A stretch of DNA of 64,000 nt from Pelodera strongyloides (lineage: Eukaryota; Nematoda; Chromadorea; Rhabditida; Rhabditidae), in contig JAANDG010000223.1 of the NCBI GenBank assembly GCA_036852015.1, positions 1 through 64,000 on the forward strand, in the 5' to 3' direction. Below the pieces are notes generated by a model, which was not told where the DNA came from, made no database searches, and saw only the letters and a program-made list of their open reading frames with translations. How positions within the stretch are numbered: the stretch's first letter is position 1; each line of letters opens with the position of its first letter. Made by a program: the position numbers and the translations under genes. Of this stretch, positions 16,001 through 24,125 are shown piece after piece.

Positions 16001-19000
16001 TTTCTGATCGTGAGTTTAAGGACAAGGACAACTTCGTTAACCTGGAGCGTGAACGCTTGAAAATATCCTCCGTAAACAATAACTATAAAAAGCCGCAGTC
16101 CGTCTTACAAAACTAAAACTCGCAAAAATGGGGTGAGGAGTGCCAGAGTGTGTGAACACATTACGGTAAATTTTTAAGTGGCTTCTCGACTTCTCGTAGT
16201 ATTGAAAATTGAAAGTATTGTATAACAATAAGCCATAAATAGAATCGTCATAAAAAGACTCTATTATATTCCTGTGGGAGCAAACGAAATGAAACTGAAA
16301 CACAAAGAAAAATCAATTGTTTGAAAACGGTATGCCAGTTTATATGTTGTGTGTTGATACAGTGCAGAAACTGCGACTGAATGCAGGAAAACGATAAATT
16401 GATAAACAATTGAACAGATATTTTCCAAAATCAGAGCTTCTTGCGACTCCCAGTATATGATTCAAAAACACGTATTAAAGTGCTTTATTCGACCGGTTTC
16501 GGCTTACGCCATCATCAGGAACAACAAACATCCTGCAAAATCACCCCTTCTGAAGCCGTTGGTTCTGTTGATGTTTCTATCTGTGCACTAACACACTCTT
16601 TACAGGCTGTTCTTAACAGCGCTCCTCACAATTGTCTCTCTCCTCCTTCCAATCTTTCTCTGGACGAACGTAAGGCAATAGGCACTATAGTCAAAAACCA
16701 AAGGAACGGGATCTGGAGAGTCTCTGTCTCTGACAAAGGAGGCGAGTTTGTGGTCCTCCCGACTCCTCTGGATCTTGCTATCCACAATTTACATCTCTCA
16801 GATGATTCCGTGTACAGTAAGTCTTTAAAGAAGAATTACGACACGGAGCTAACAATATTAAAGAGCGGTATTTGGCGAGTAGAAGAGGACCGCAACATCC
16901 CTAAGTTTGTAGCTAATCTCATAAACCCTACCAACACCAATGTTCCATGCTTATATCTTTTGATCAAAACTCATAAGCTGGACCCGACTCAGGTAAATAG
17001 TAGCGACCCTAAAACTTACAAGGTACGCCCTATAATAAGTGGCGTAGGCGGTCCAACAGATTCCATCTCCTGGTTTCTTTGCAAAATCATTGGCCAACTA
17101 CTAGATGAGGTGCCAACCCACTTAGCTAACACCAAGGAGTTGTTGGACCGTCTTAATACTGAGTTTCCTGAGTCGGACCCCAACCTTAATTTGGTGTACG
17201 AGTCTTTCGATGTTGAATCCCTGTACACCAACGTAGACAATAAGGCGGCTGTAGAAGTAGTTGAGAGCATGCTTAGTGAGCATGGGCCGCGGTTGAAACT
17301 TTACGGTCTTACAATCGGGGACGTAGTCTTCTTGCTCGGTTTGTGCCTTCGTTGTTCTACATTTAGATGGAACGGGAAGTACTACCGGCAGAAGAGGGGG
17401 CTGTGCATGGGCAACCGTTTAGCTCCGGTATTGGCAATCTGTTACATGCACAGCATTGAGAAAAGCACACTGAGATTAGGCATAAGGTTTTTTGTGAGAT
17501 ACATTGATGATTGCCTGGTGGTAGCTGAGAATCGCGAGAGTATGGATGAATTGTTCCGCCAACTAAACAACTCGGCAGAAAACATCCGATTTACTCGTGA
17601 ATCCCCTAGCGAGGACACTTTCTTACCCTTCCTTAACATCTCAATTAGGGTAGAGAGAGGGCAGTTTCTAACTAAGTGGTATAGAAAGCCTAGCAATAAA
17701 AACATCCTGGTGCACTGCCTCTCGGCGCACCCCCAATCGGTGAAGAAACAAGTAGTTTCCCACACTATGCTAACTGCCAAATTAGTTTCTTCACCGCAGT
17801 ACGTTAAGGAGTCGGAAACGCTGGCGAAATCCATATGTTCCCAAAATGGGTATCATTTTGGAGGTCAACGGTGTGAACCAACTCAGCGCCAACAACAGTG
17901 GGTTCCTAAGAAAACTTTCAATGGCCCAGTCGTCCTCACAATCCCCCATGTTAGTGACAGCCTCACTAACCGCATAAAGGCAGCAACACGGAAATTCCCA
18001 GGACTAGATATTGCTGTTGCCGCGAAAACTCCGCCAACTCTTAGACAGTTGATAGTCAAAAACAGGGTGTATGACAGAGGGTGCCCAGCGAGCACGCTTT
18101 GCCATATATGTGTTTTGGGAGGGACGGGTGATTGTGTGGCGAGAGGCACAGTCTACCAAATAACCTGTGATCTATGCTCCGAAATTTACATAGGCCAGTC
18201 GGTTAGACCATTACATGTTAGAATAGGGGAGCATAGAACTAAGGGGGGTAAAATCTGGAAGCATTTCATGGATATTCACCCCGAATGTCCAATCATCCCT
18301 AGAAAACCTATTCCAATTTCTGTTGTGATACTCCACCGGGAATCTCAACCCCGAAGACTTCGTATTCTGGAAGCTTTGGCCATCAAGGAAAAGCAACCGG
18401 GTCTAAATACGAAACAGGAGATTAATAGCTCCAACCATGAACGGGAGATCACTCTCAATCCTCTCAGCCTCTCTCTACCTCTCCCTGACTAATTGTCTCT
18501 CTCTGACAATGGTCAACCAATCACAATCTGCCACCCCACCCTGTAGTTTGTAGTCTTTTCCACTGCAGGTTGCACATCTCATTAATTAGTTGGTTCACCT
18601 ATGCTATGTTTGATTAACTCCCAACTTAATCACGTCTGACCCCTACCGGTTAGTTTTAGTTTTAGTTATGTATTTCATGTTTATGTTTATGTTGTGTTGT
18701 ATTATTTCATGTCTAGAATTATACTAGGTTTTAAGAATTCTGTTTGTATAATTGTAGCTACATTTTCGTATTTTTTGCAGGATGTTTGTTGTTCCTGATG
18801 ATGGCGTAAGCCGAAACCGGTCGAATAAAGCACTTTAATACGTGTTTTTGAATCATATACTGGGAGTCGCAAGAAGCTCTGATTTTGGAAAATATCTGTT
18901 CAAAATGACGGCATCCCTCCAGCAGCACGCCAACAAACAACTATTGATAAACAATTCGCTGATACATAAAACATAAATAAAGATATGAAGAAGCACAATC

Positions 19001-22000
19001 ACACAATGAAAAAATATGTGTTTTTCAAAGAAGTATAAAAGATCAATGAGCTGAAAAACTAGGATGGTTGCTACCTAAAAAGTTCCGTTAACTTGTAGTA
19101 TACACAATAATAAGAAATTTCCCTGCTATCCGAAGTCTTTCCGAAAACTAATTAGGGGAATTTAAAGCTAAATACCGGCCGGTTTTTGAAACGTATCGTG
19201 GACAGCCGGCTTTTGAAACGTATCGTGGATAGCTGAATTCTTACGTACTTATGCTCGAATTTAGCTCGATTTTGTATTCTAATTTATGCTCATTTGCATA
19301 GGCCGCATAAGATTGCTGGTGTACTCGATGTGTTTCAAAAACCGACCGGTATTTCGCTTTAAATTTAACATCGAACAAATCAAATTCAAAGCAATTCAGA
19401 GTCCAAAAAAGTGAGTAAGTTTAGTAAGTTTGTAAGTGTTCAAAGCGACAACAAAGACAGATGGAAACAGTTGAACAAAAAATACAATAATAGAAAATAG
19501 AACACAAAAACAAAAACTAAAACAAGGCAAACAAATATAAAGCAAACGGTAAAAATAGAACAATGATACGATACCACCCCACATATAGGGTTTTCAAGTA
19601 TGCTTAAAATTTACCGTATTTTGGCAGTACACGAGAATATTTTTTATAACTTCTCATATTAAATATTCAAAATACGGTACATTTGACAGAACCACCGACG
19701 TTTTTTGGCATACTTGGAAACCCCCCATAAAACTGAATTAATATAGTATAGGCTAATAAGCAATACGCATTTTAAACCAAAAAAAATCGACAGCGAAACA
19801 AATTGCATCTAGAAATTGAAATAACTACTTATGGCGAAACACGTCGTTTAATAACAACAATAATACCAATAGTTCGAAACGGCGGCTACGCTACAAGTTA
19901 AACTCTACGAGTATAAATAAAATGACAATAAAAACAGGGAGGCACATTTGGATCTCCATATCTCCAAAAAAAAGACAAAAACAAAAGAAAATGTGGGAGA
20001 GATTTCGTCGTTAAGGGAAACGGAGCAACAATTGGGTATATATACATAAGTGTGTTTAGAACAGACTAAAACAAAACATGTCAAGTTTTAAAAATAAAAC
20101 AAAAGGCCTGATCGGGTATTGGATTACGGATTAAGTATGTCAAAAGTGACAAATTCATTGAAAACTAAGAATTTATTTATTTCGGAAGAAGATTGGGGGG
20201 ATCTACGGCCTTCAGTCTTCAGTCCCGATAATAATTAAGTATCAATGCTGGTGTATTTCAGTAGTTTAATCTGTTCCACATTGCGTCAAAAATACTTATT
20301 TAATCTTAAGAACACGTATATAAGAGCATTCAATATAAGCAAGAGAAATAGAGTATACGGATAGATAACTGACACCCAGGCATTAGCATTAGGAATAAGG
20401 AATGTAAGGATATAAGTAGATCAGTCGGGGTAAAATAATAATAATAATAATTATTATTATTATTATTATTACTATTATTATGTTTATTGAAGTGTTCGCA
20501 TATATAAACGAATATATTGCGGGAGAAGCCAAAAGTTACCCTAACAATACGACTAGGCTTGGAAAAATCTTGAATTTGCCGACGCTCAAACAAGCTCAAA
20601 ACAAAAAGGTTAGCTTAAAAAAAGTAAGTATGATACCCAAGTATTCCTAGAACAATGAACAAAAATGAAAATATGGAACGAAAGGTAAGGGCTAGGCCGG
20701 CTAGGAGTTGTTGAACGACGTGGGTGGTCCATCCTAGGGAAGGACCACCCACCAAGGAAGTACAGAAGGAGATCATCCAGACTCTTACACCCACAGCCAA
20801 CAATCATGAAACGTTATGCAGGTCAAATATAAAGCCAATAAAGCGGCATATAGAAACAAAACGAGCCGTCATAATGATGTCTGCAAACCCAAATCACGCC
20901 CAAACACAATTGAAAAACATGATCAATAATAATATCGTGTATCGTGGAAAAAGCAACAATAAAAAAATCGATAGAAAAAATGGGGCAATCAGGCAACAAA
21001 CATATTCGGCGGCGTGTTCTTGGATGGAGCAGAGACTGCAGATACACGAAAAACACGAATATATTAAAACATTCAGGCAGCAGTCAATAAAAATAACAAC
21101 AAAAGTCTTATTGTGTCTGTGACCGTAATACCTATTTCCTATTTTCGTATGACGTATCGTATGGCGTTCATGTACATAATATAATATCTCTGCGTTTGTC
21201 CTTTGAGACACAACATATGAAAATCTATACAGACATCAAGAATCGGAAGGTCAATTCGAATTCGTTCTCATTCAAATTGCCACGCTGAATCTGTCTGAGG
21301 TTAGAAGTTGCAAGGAAAATGAGGTCACTTTCCCCGAAAACATCATTAAAAGATAAGATAAGCCAGAATACGGATGCTTACTCTCGAAGAGGGCAAATGC
21401 CCCTTTGCCACGTAAACGAACCAAAGAGCTTTGGTCTTTGCATAGTAAATATGAACATTCTAGAACAATAACGAATACAAAATACAAACAGAAATAAGCA
21501 TGTCATGATCAAACACCAATGGAGAATTAAAAGTAGAGCATAGGAAAGAATTGTAGAGAAATACACTAAACAGTGGGCCGTTATAATTATGAAAAAAGGA
21601 AAAGGATAACACATTAATGAGCGAGTGGCGGATGAAAGTTATGCAATCTGAAATCCGCATCCTGCAAGCTACACAAAGCAAAAAAGAACGAGATGTTTCA
21701 GAAGTAACATAAGTGCAATGTACGGGGGCAGCGGTAAGATAAAGCCAAAAGAGAATCCCATGTGGAAGTCAAAGTTTGAGCATAAAAAATCACAGAACAC
21801 TCACAATCAGTTGATAGAGTCAAATAACTTTTCTCACTTTTAAGCGTAATAAGAGTGAAGACTGAAGGGCATTACCGCAAATATAGGTAGAGAGTGCAGA
21901 GTGCTCGTTTATGAAAATGGATAATAGCAACGCACGCAAACATCATAATTCGTACAGCAAGTGTAATCCAGGAATTCGGCATTCATAAGTAATAAAGTTG

Positions 22001-22096
22001 AAATAAACAAACAAAGCAAAATAAAGAACATACCTGATCGTCTACTGGTAACTCTGGAACTTGTTTGCTGTCTTTGTCTTCTTCGGCATCACCCAT
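1..22096 (-). CDS. sup-26: RBMS/SUP-26-type RRM RNA-binding protein, 3'-partial (nine exons)
   Basis: Spliced minus-strand gene running off the left edge. Exons in transcript order: 22034-22096, 14373-14534, 11996-12049, 1953-2107, 1362-1506, 1057-1185, 541-666, 234-326, 1-49; all junctions keep phase and use GT/AG sites. The visible 325 residues start [13 protein letters not shown], followed by an acidic Ser-rich exon, a short basic exon ([10 protein letters not shown]) and Gln/Gly/Pro-rich low complexity. RRM1 lies at about residues 237-320 with RNP2 LYIRGL and RNP1 KGYGFVDF; the last exon ends in [11 protein letters not shown], where RRM2 of the MSSP/RBMS family begins. Family members (C. 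elegans SUP-26, fly Shep, vertebrate RBMS) bind AU-rich RNA and control mRNA translation or stability; that role is inferred. Exon 2 opens with ATG right after its acceptor, so an alternative start there is possible. The symbol rests on family resemblance and lineage, not on alignment. Confidence 0.85.
841..1015. mobile_element. Palindromic MITE, copy 1 (TTAAAGCG family)
   Basis: About 175 bp beginning TTAAAGCGAAATACCGGCCG and ending in the near reverse complement GGTATTTCGCTTTAA. The core is AT-rich with ATTTGCATA-like words. No ORF. It lies in the sup-26 intron 41 bp beyond the donor of the 1057-1185 exon. Same family as the copies at 12.1, 13.8, 15.2, 19.2, 30.9, 42.7, 43.8 and 44.5 kb. 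Confidence 0.85.
1610..1679 (-). pseudogene. tRNA-like sequence (degenerate tRNA or SINE head)
   Basis: The minus strand reads like a tRNA: an A-box-like TGGCTCAACCGG, a D stem GCTC/GAGT, a perfect 5-bp anticodon stem CTTGC/GCAAG with a 7-nt loop TAGCCAC, and a B-box-like GGGTTCGAATC. However, base 33 is A rather than U, the T stem is mispaired beyond its first pairs, and a full 7-bp acceptor stem cannot be formed (only GCGTG/CACGC matches, out of register). It lies in the sup-26 intron between the 1362-1506 and 1953-2107 exons. Probably a tRNA-derived pseudogene or SINE, not a working tRNA. Confidence 0.4.
4558..4585. repeat. (GA)n microsatellite
   Basis: Uninterrupted GA dinucleotide run in the large sup-26 intron. 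Confidence 0.9.
5884..5945. repeat. (CT)n microsatellite
   Basis: Long CT run with a few interruptions in the sup-26 intron. The Ser-Leu-Ser-Leu open frames over it are artefacts of the repeat. Confidence 0.95.
6425..6515. repeat. GA/AAAG-rich microsatellite
   Basis: GAGA run with a regular GAGAGAGAAA sub-unit, in the sup-26 intron. Confidence 0.9.
7436..7505. repeat. (GA)n microsatellite
   Basis: GA run with GGGA interruptions in the sup-26 intron. Confidence 0.9.
9268..9440. other. GC-rich patch with a short hairpin
   Basis: GC-rich block standing out from its AT-rich intron. It starts with CCCCCTATTGGGGG and then CCCCCCGGGC, so it can form a short hairpin, followed by purine-rich sequence. 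Two open frames overlap it without any family signature. Function unknown; possibly the remains of a repeat or a regulatory element. Confidence 0.35.
10340..10470. repeat. GA-rich microsatellite
   Basis: GAGAGA/GAAAGA low-complexity tract in the sup-26 intron, next to a GC-richer patch. Confidence 0.9.
12101..12284. mobile_element. Palindromic MITE, copy 2
   Basis: 184 bp, starting TTAAAGCGAAATACCAGCCG and ending CCGGTATTTCGCTTTAA, with the family's TTTGCATA-containing core. It lies about 50 bp upstream of the 3' splice site of the 11996-12049 sup-26 exon. Confidence 0.9.
13041..13073. repeat. (ATT)n microsatellite
   Basis: About eleven ATT units in the sup-26 intron. Confidence 0.95.
13794..13976. 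mobile_element. Palindromic MITE, copy 3
   Basis: 183 bp with TTAAAGCGAAATACC and CGCTTTAA ends and inverted GTTTTTGAAACGCAT arms; no ORF. Confidence 0.9.
15231..15424. mobile_element. Palindromic MITE, copy 4 (diverged left end)
   Basis: Same family. The left end is TTACAGCGAAATACCGG instead of TTAAAGCG and the right arm has a small CCGGTCG duplication, suggesting an older copy. Confidence 0.8.
16398..16411 (+). repeat. Left target-site duplication of the Penelope-like element
   Basis: ATTGATAAACAATT, repeated exactly at 18943-18956, brackets the element. PLEs typically make duplications of this order. Confidence 0.85.
16441..18492 (+). CDS. Penelope-like reverse transcriptase with GIY-YIG endonuclease, N-terminally truncated
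   Basis: Open frame of 683 codons with no in-frame ATG before about codon 277; it opens inside the inverted left arm, so the true N terminus is missing and the first ~33 codons are arm sequence. RT motif [11 protein letters not shown] (about residue 255), motif [14 protein letters not shown] (about 316), catalytic YIDD (about 353), then LPFLNISI and the PLE-type RKPSNKN...HP segment. A Cys-rich stretch ([14 protein letters not shown]) precedes the GIY-YIG nuclease: [16 protein letters not shown] (about 582) and RIGEHR (about 593). PLE proteins nick DNA and reverse-transcribe their RNA at the nick. No internal stop or frameshift is seen, so the RT-nuclease core is intact, but the copy probably cannot start translation normally. 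Confidence 0.92.
   Translation: MRLPVYDSKTRIKVLYSTGFGLRHHQEQQTSCKITPSEAVGSVDVSICALTHSLQAVLNSAPHNCLSPPSNLSLDERKAIGTIVKNQRNGIWRVSVSDKGGEFVVLPTPLDLAIHNLHLSDDSVYSKSLKKNYDTELTILKSGIWRVEEDRNIPKFVANLINPTNTNVPCLYLLIKTHKLDPTQVNSSDPKTYKVRPIISGVGGPTDSISWFLCKIIGQLLDEVPTHLANTKELLDRLNTEFPESDPNLNLVYESFDVESLYTNVDNKAAVEVVESMLSEHGPRLKLYGLTIGDVVFLLGLCLRCSTFRWNGKYYRQKRGLCMGNRLAPVLAICYMHSIEKSTLRLGIRFFVRYIDDCLVVAENRESMDELFRQLNNSAENIRFTRESPSEDTFLPFLNISIRVERGQFLTKWYRKPSNKNILVHCLSAHPQSVKKQVVSHTMLTAKLVSSPQYVKESETLAKSICSQNGYHFGGQRCEPTQRQQQWVPKKTFNGPVVLTIPHVSDSLTNRIKAATRKFPGLDIAVAAKTPPTLRQLIVKNRVYDRGCPASTLCHICVLGGTGDCVARGTVYQITCDLCSEIYIGQSVRPLHVRIGEHRTKGGKIWKHFMDIHPECPIIPRKPIPISVVILHRESQPRRLRILEALAIKEKQPGLNTKQEINSSNHEREITLNPLSLSLPLPD
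16485..16524 (-). ncRNA. Hammerhead-ribozyme-like motif in the left PLE arm
   Basis: Reverse-complement copy of the right-arm motif (TTATTCGACCGGTTTCGGCT and CATCATCAGG on the plus strand). It would be made only from a minus-strand transcript, the same direction as sup-26. Confidence 0.6.
18789..18828 (+). ncRNA. Hammerhead-ribozyme-like motif in the right PLE arm
   Basis: Core CTGATGA at 18795-18801, stem II GGC-GTAA-GCC at 18803-18812, GAAA at 18813-18816, then the self-complementary ACCGGT as stem III and C18822 as the predicted cleavage base. Stem I pairs TTGTTC (18789-18794) with GAATAA (18823-18828), six pairs with one G-U. Hammerheads with very short helix III are known from PLE terminal repeats and work best as dimers. 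One extra U (18802) departs from the consensus, so activity is unproven. Confidence 0.65.
18943..18956 (+). repeat. Right target-site duplication of the Penelope-like element
   Basis: Exact second copy of ATTGATAAACAATT. Confidence 0.85.
19162..19362. mobile_element. Palindromic MITE, copy 5, with an internal duplication
   Basis: 201 bp; left end TTAAAGCTAAATACCGGCCG, right end ATTTCGCTTTAA. The left arm carries a tandem duplication of a unit containing TTTTGAAACGTATCGTGGA, explaining the extra length. Confidence 0.85.
20437..20480. repeat. (TAA)n/(TTA)n compound microsatellite
   Basis: ATAATAATAA runs into TTATTATTA, a small AT palindrome. Confidence 0.9.
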
Positions 22097-24125
22097 TATA
22101 ACGAGTAGTAGTTAGTACGTGAATCCTAAATCATATAAATATTATAAACCACACAAACAAACAAACGATGCAATGCGAAAGGCGATGCGATGGCACCATG
22201 AGGACAATAATCGTGTTTGTGCATAAAGGTCTCTCCTCCCTTCTCTATTAGATTAAATCAGTGAATCTTAACAGACAAAAAGTACAGAAGTGCCACCCGG
22301 AGTTTCAACGCAATACAAACTACACAAAAGTAGAACGCAAAGTTTATCAATGCGGAGAGAACTTATGCTAGAAGGATGCCTTTTCAATGTGGTTTAAAAT
22401 TGCTATTGAGCAAGTTAGACTGCAAATTCGAATGCTATACAGTTCAATGAAAGTATACGGTGTCAGGAAGAATAAAAGGGTGCAAAAGAGCAAAACGAAA
22501 CAAAACATTATTTGATTGTTTTTTATTTTATTTTATAAAAGCGACGAGATTCCTAATTTCAAATAGAAGATATCAGCGTCATCTGTAGCAGCCCGTAGTC
22601 TATGTAGATCGATGCGCGCTCCAACGCCCAAAAATTTCGGTTTCGACCCAAAAAATGTCAGAAAACCCTTAAATAAGATGCACCATTAGATTTAGCATGT
22701 TAGGCCAAAATTGACAGTTTGGACCGAAAACGCATTTGGCAAAAAACGCATTTGGCGGTGTTCTTTGCTCTGGTATTTGGCAAAAGACTCACAAAATAAA
22801 TGGAAAATAACCTCCAGTAGATGTTACTGGCTGCGCTAACTACACAAGGACACATACAAGAAAAAAGTGCGCTTCTCATAGTCAGTTCAGTGCACTATCT
22901 ATCTAATATCAATAACAATATACATCAACGGAAAGAAATTACTGTGCAGGAAAATACGAATAAAATTATTACACGTTGCACACTACATTATGACCAGTGT
23001 AAAAGCTGCTCCTAAAAGAATCAGCTATGCGCTTGAAGTTCAATGCTACTGCCGATGAAACCCCGCGAGTGCGTTGCGCACTAGCGACTGAAGAAAAGCG
23101 TTCTGTGGAATCATGCTGCATCTGCGGCGCATTTTTGGAGGGGTGCAGAACGCGTGCCACAGCTGCGCCAGGATTTGTAGACATTTCGCGCACCCATGGC
23201 ACACTCATTACTTTCAGCTCTGTTAATTCATGAATTGAGTGACTACATACATATCGATTTTATTAAAAACATATCAGAAATAAAATTTATTCACAGAAGT
23301 TAATTAGATTATTAGATAATGAACTAAACATGAACATAACATAGCACCGGACCGGAAGAAGACGTAGCTCAAGAGTTTTGTGAATGCAACTTCTAACGCC
23401 TAAATGTTGCGGTAAACATAAAAATAAAAATATTTAGATATAAAAAAACCCGTAGTAAAATGCCTTGCAGGTTTATACAGTATTTTTCAGAAGCCAAGCC
23501 ACATTCATTATTAATTAACTATATCAAAAACTCGAATCTGTAATGAAATGTTATATGGAAAGAGAAAGAACTTACAAAACTATAAGGCAAACATGGTTGA
23601 CCGGTTATGTGCGAAAGGAATAACAGAAATAACTAATTTTATAATTCCAACAGTTGAATGTTGATGTGTGGTATGGTATGGGTATGAAAAGAATAAAGAA
23701 TATTAAAAGAAAAATATGAAGATTCCAAATTGAATGAAGCCACTTAGACACCAAACCGCATGGTTAGTGTGGATCAAATCTCCTGCTAGATAACCTCGGA
23801 GCCTCGGATGATCAATTACTCAATTATCAGTTCAGGTGTCTGGCTTATCGACATTACAACATATCTTCTTAAAACAAATGCAATTTCTTTTCTGTATAAC
23901 AAGAAAAGTTACCTTGACACCCAGGTAAATATGGAACAAGTAGGAACCACAACGAACGGAAGCTTTGGCTGAAAGCGTCTAGAAAAGAGTGCCGACATTG
24001 CTAAAGAACAACAAAGGGCAAGATGCTAATATCCCATGTTCTTGGTCGGTTTTGTGTTTACAACCTTTGACCTTAGAATCCCTAAGTTCCTTCCCTACGC
24101 CGCATTCTGAATAAGTGGTTCCTCA
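22097..24125. other. Intergenic region between trp-4 and sup-26
   Basis: Two kilobases between the proposed trp-4 stop and the sup-26 start codon on the same strand, so it should hold the trp-4 3' end and the sup-26 promoter and 5' UTR. A GC-rich block at 23030-23215 is open on both strands without a recognisable family and may be part of a transposon. A short repeat of CGCATTTGGC occurs near 22730-22760. No other gene was recognised. Confidence 0.5.

Larger units (their letters stand above)
16412..18942 (+). mobile_element. Penelope-like retroelement (PLE) with inverted terminal arms
   Basis: Whole insertion between 14-bp direct repeats. Identical 130-bp inverted arms lie at 16411-16540 and 18773-18902. 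The right arm is followed by a 40-bp extension (18903-18942), comparable to the short tail described for Penelope. One long ORF lies inside. The left arm is best read as an inverted, partial copy of the terminal repeat joined to a 5'-truncated element, a known PLE layout. The arms look identical by eye, so the insertion is probably young. It sits in sup-26 intron 1, antisense to the gene. Confidence 0.9.
14535..22033. other. sup-26 intron 1 (7.5 kb)
   Basis: Intron between the start-codon exon and the acidic second exon. It holds MITE copies 4 and 5, the Penelope-like element, a mixed (TAA)n/(TTA)n tract near 20437-20480 and an 11-bp perfect hairpin at 20719-20752. The rest is AT-rich sequence in which no gene is visible. 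Confidence 0.6.

Noticed and set aside
23027..23233. Plus-strand open frame in a GC-rich block between trp-4 and sup-26
   Set aside because: Open on both strands, no family resemblance; more likely part of an unidentified repeat.
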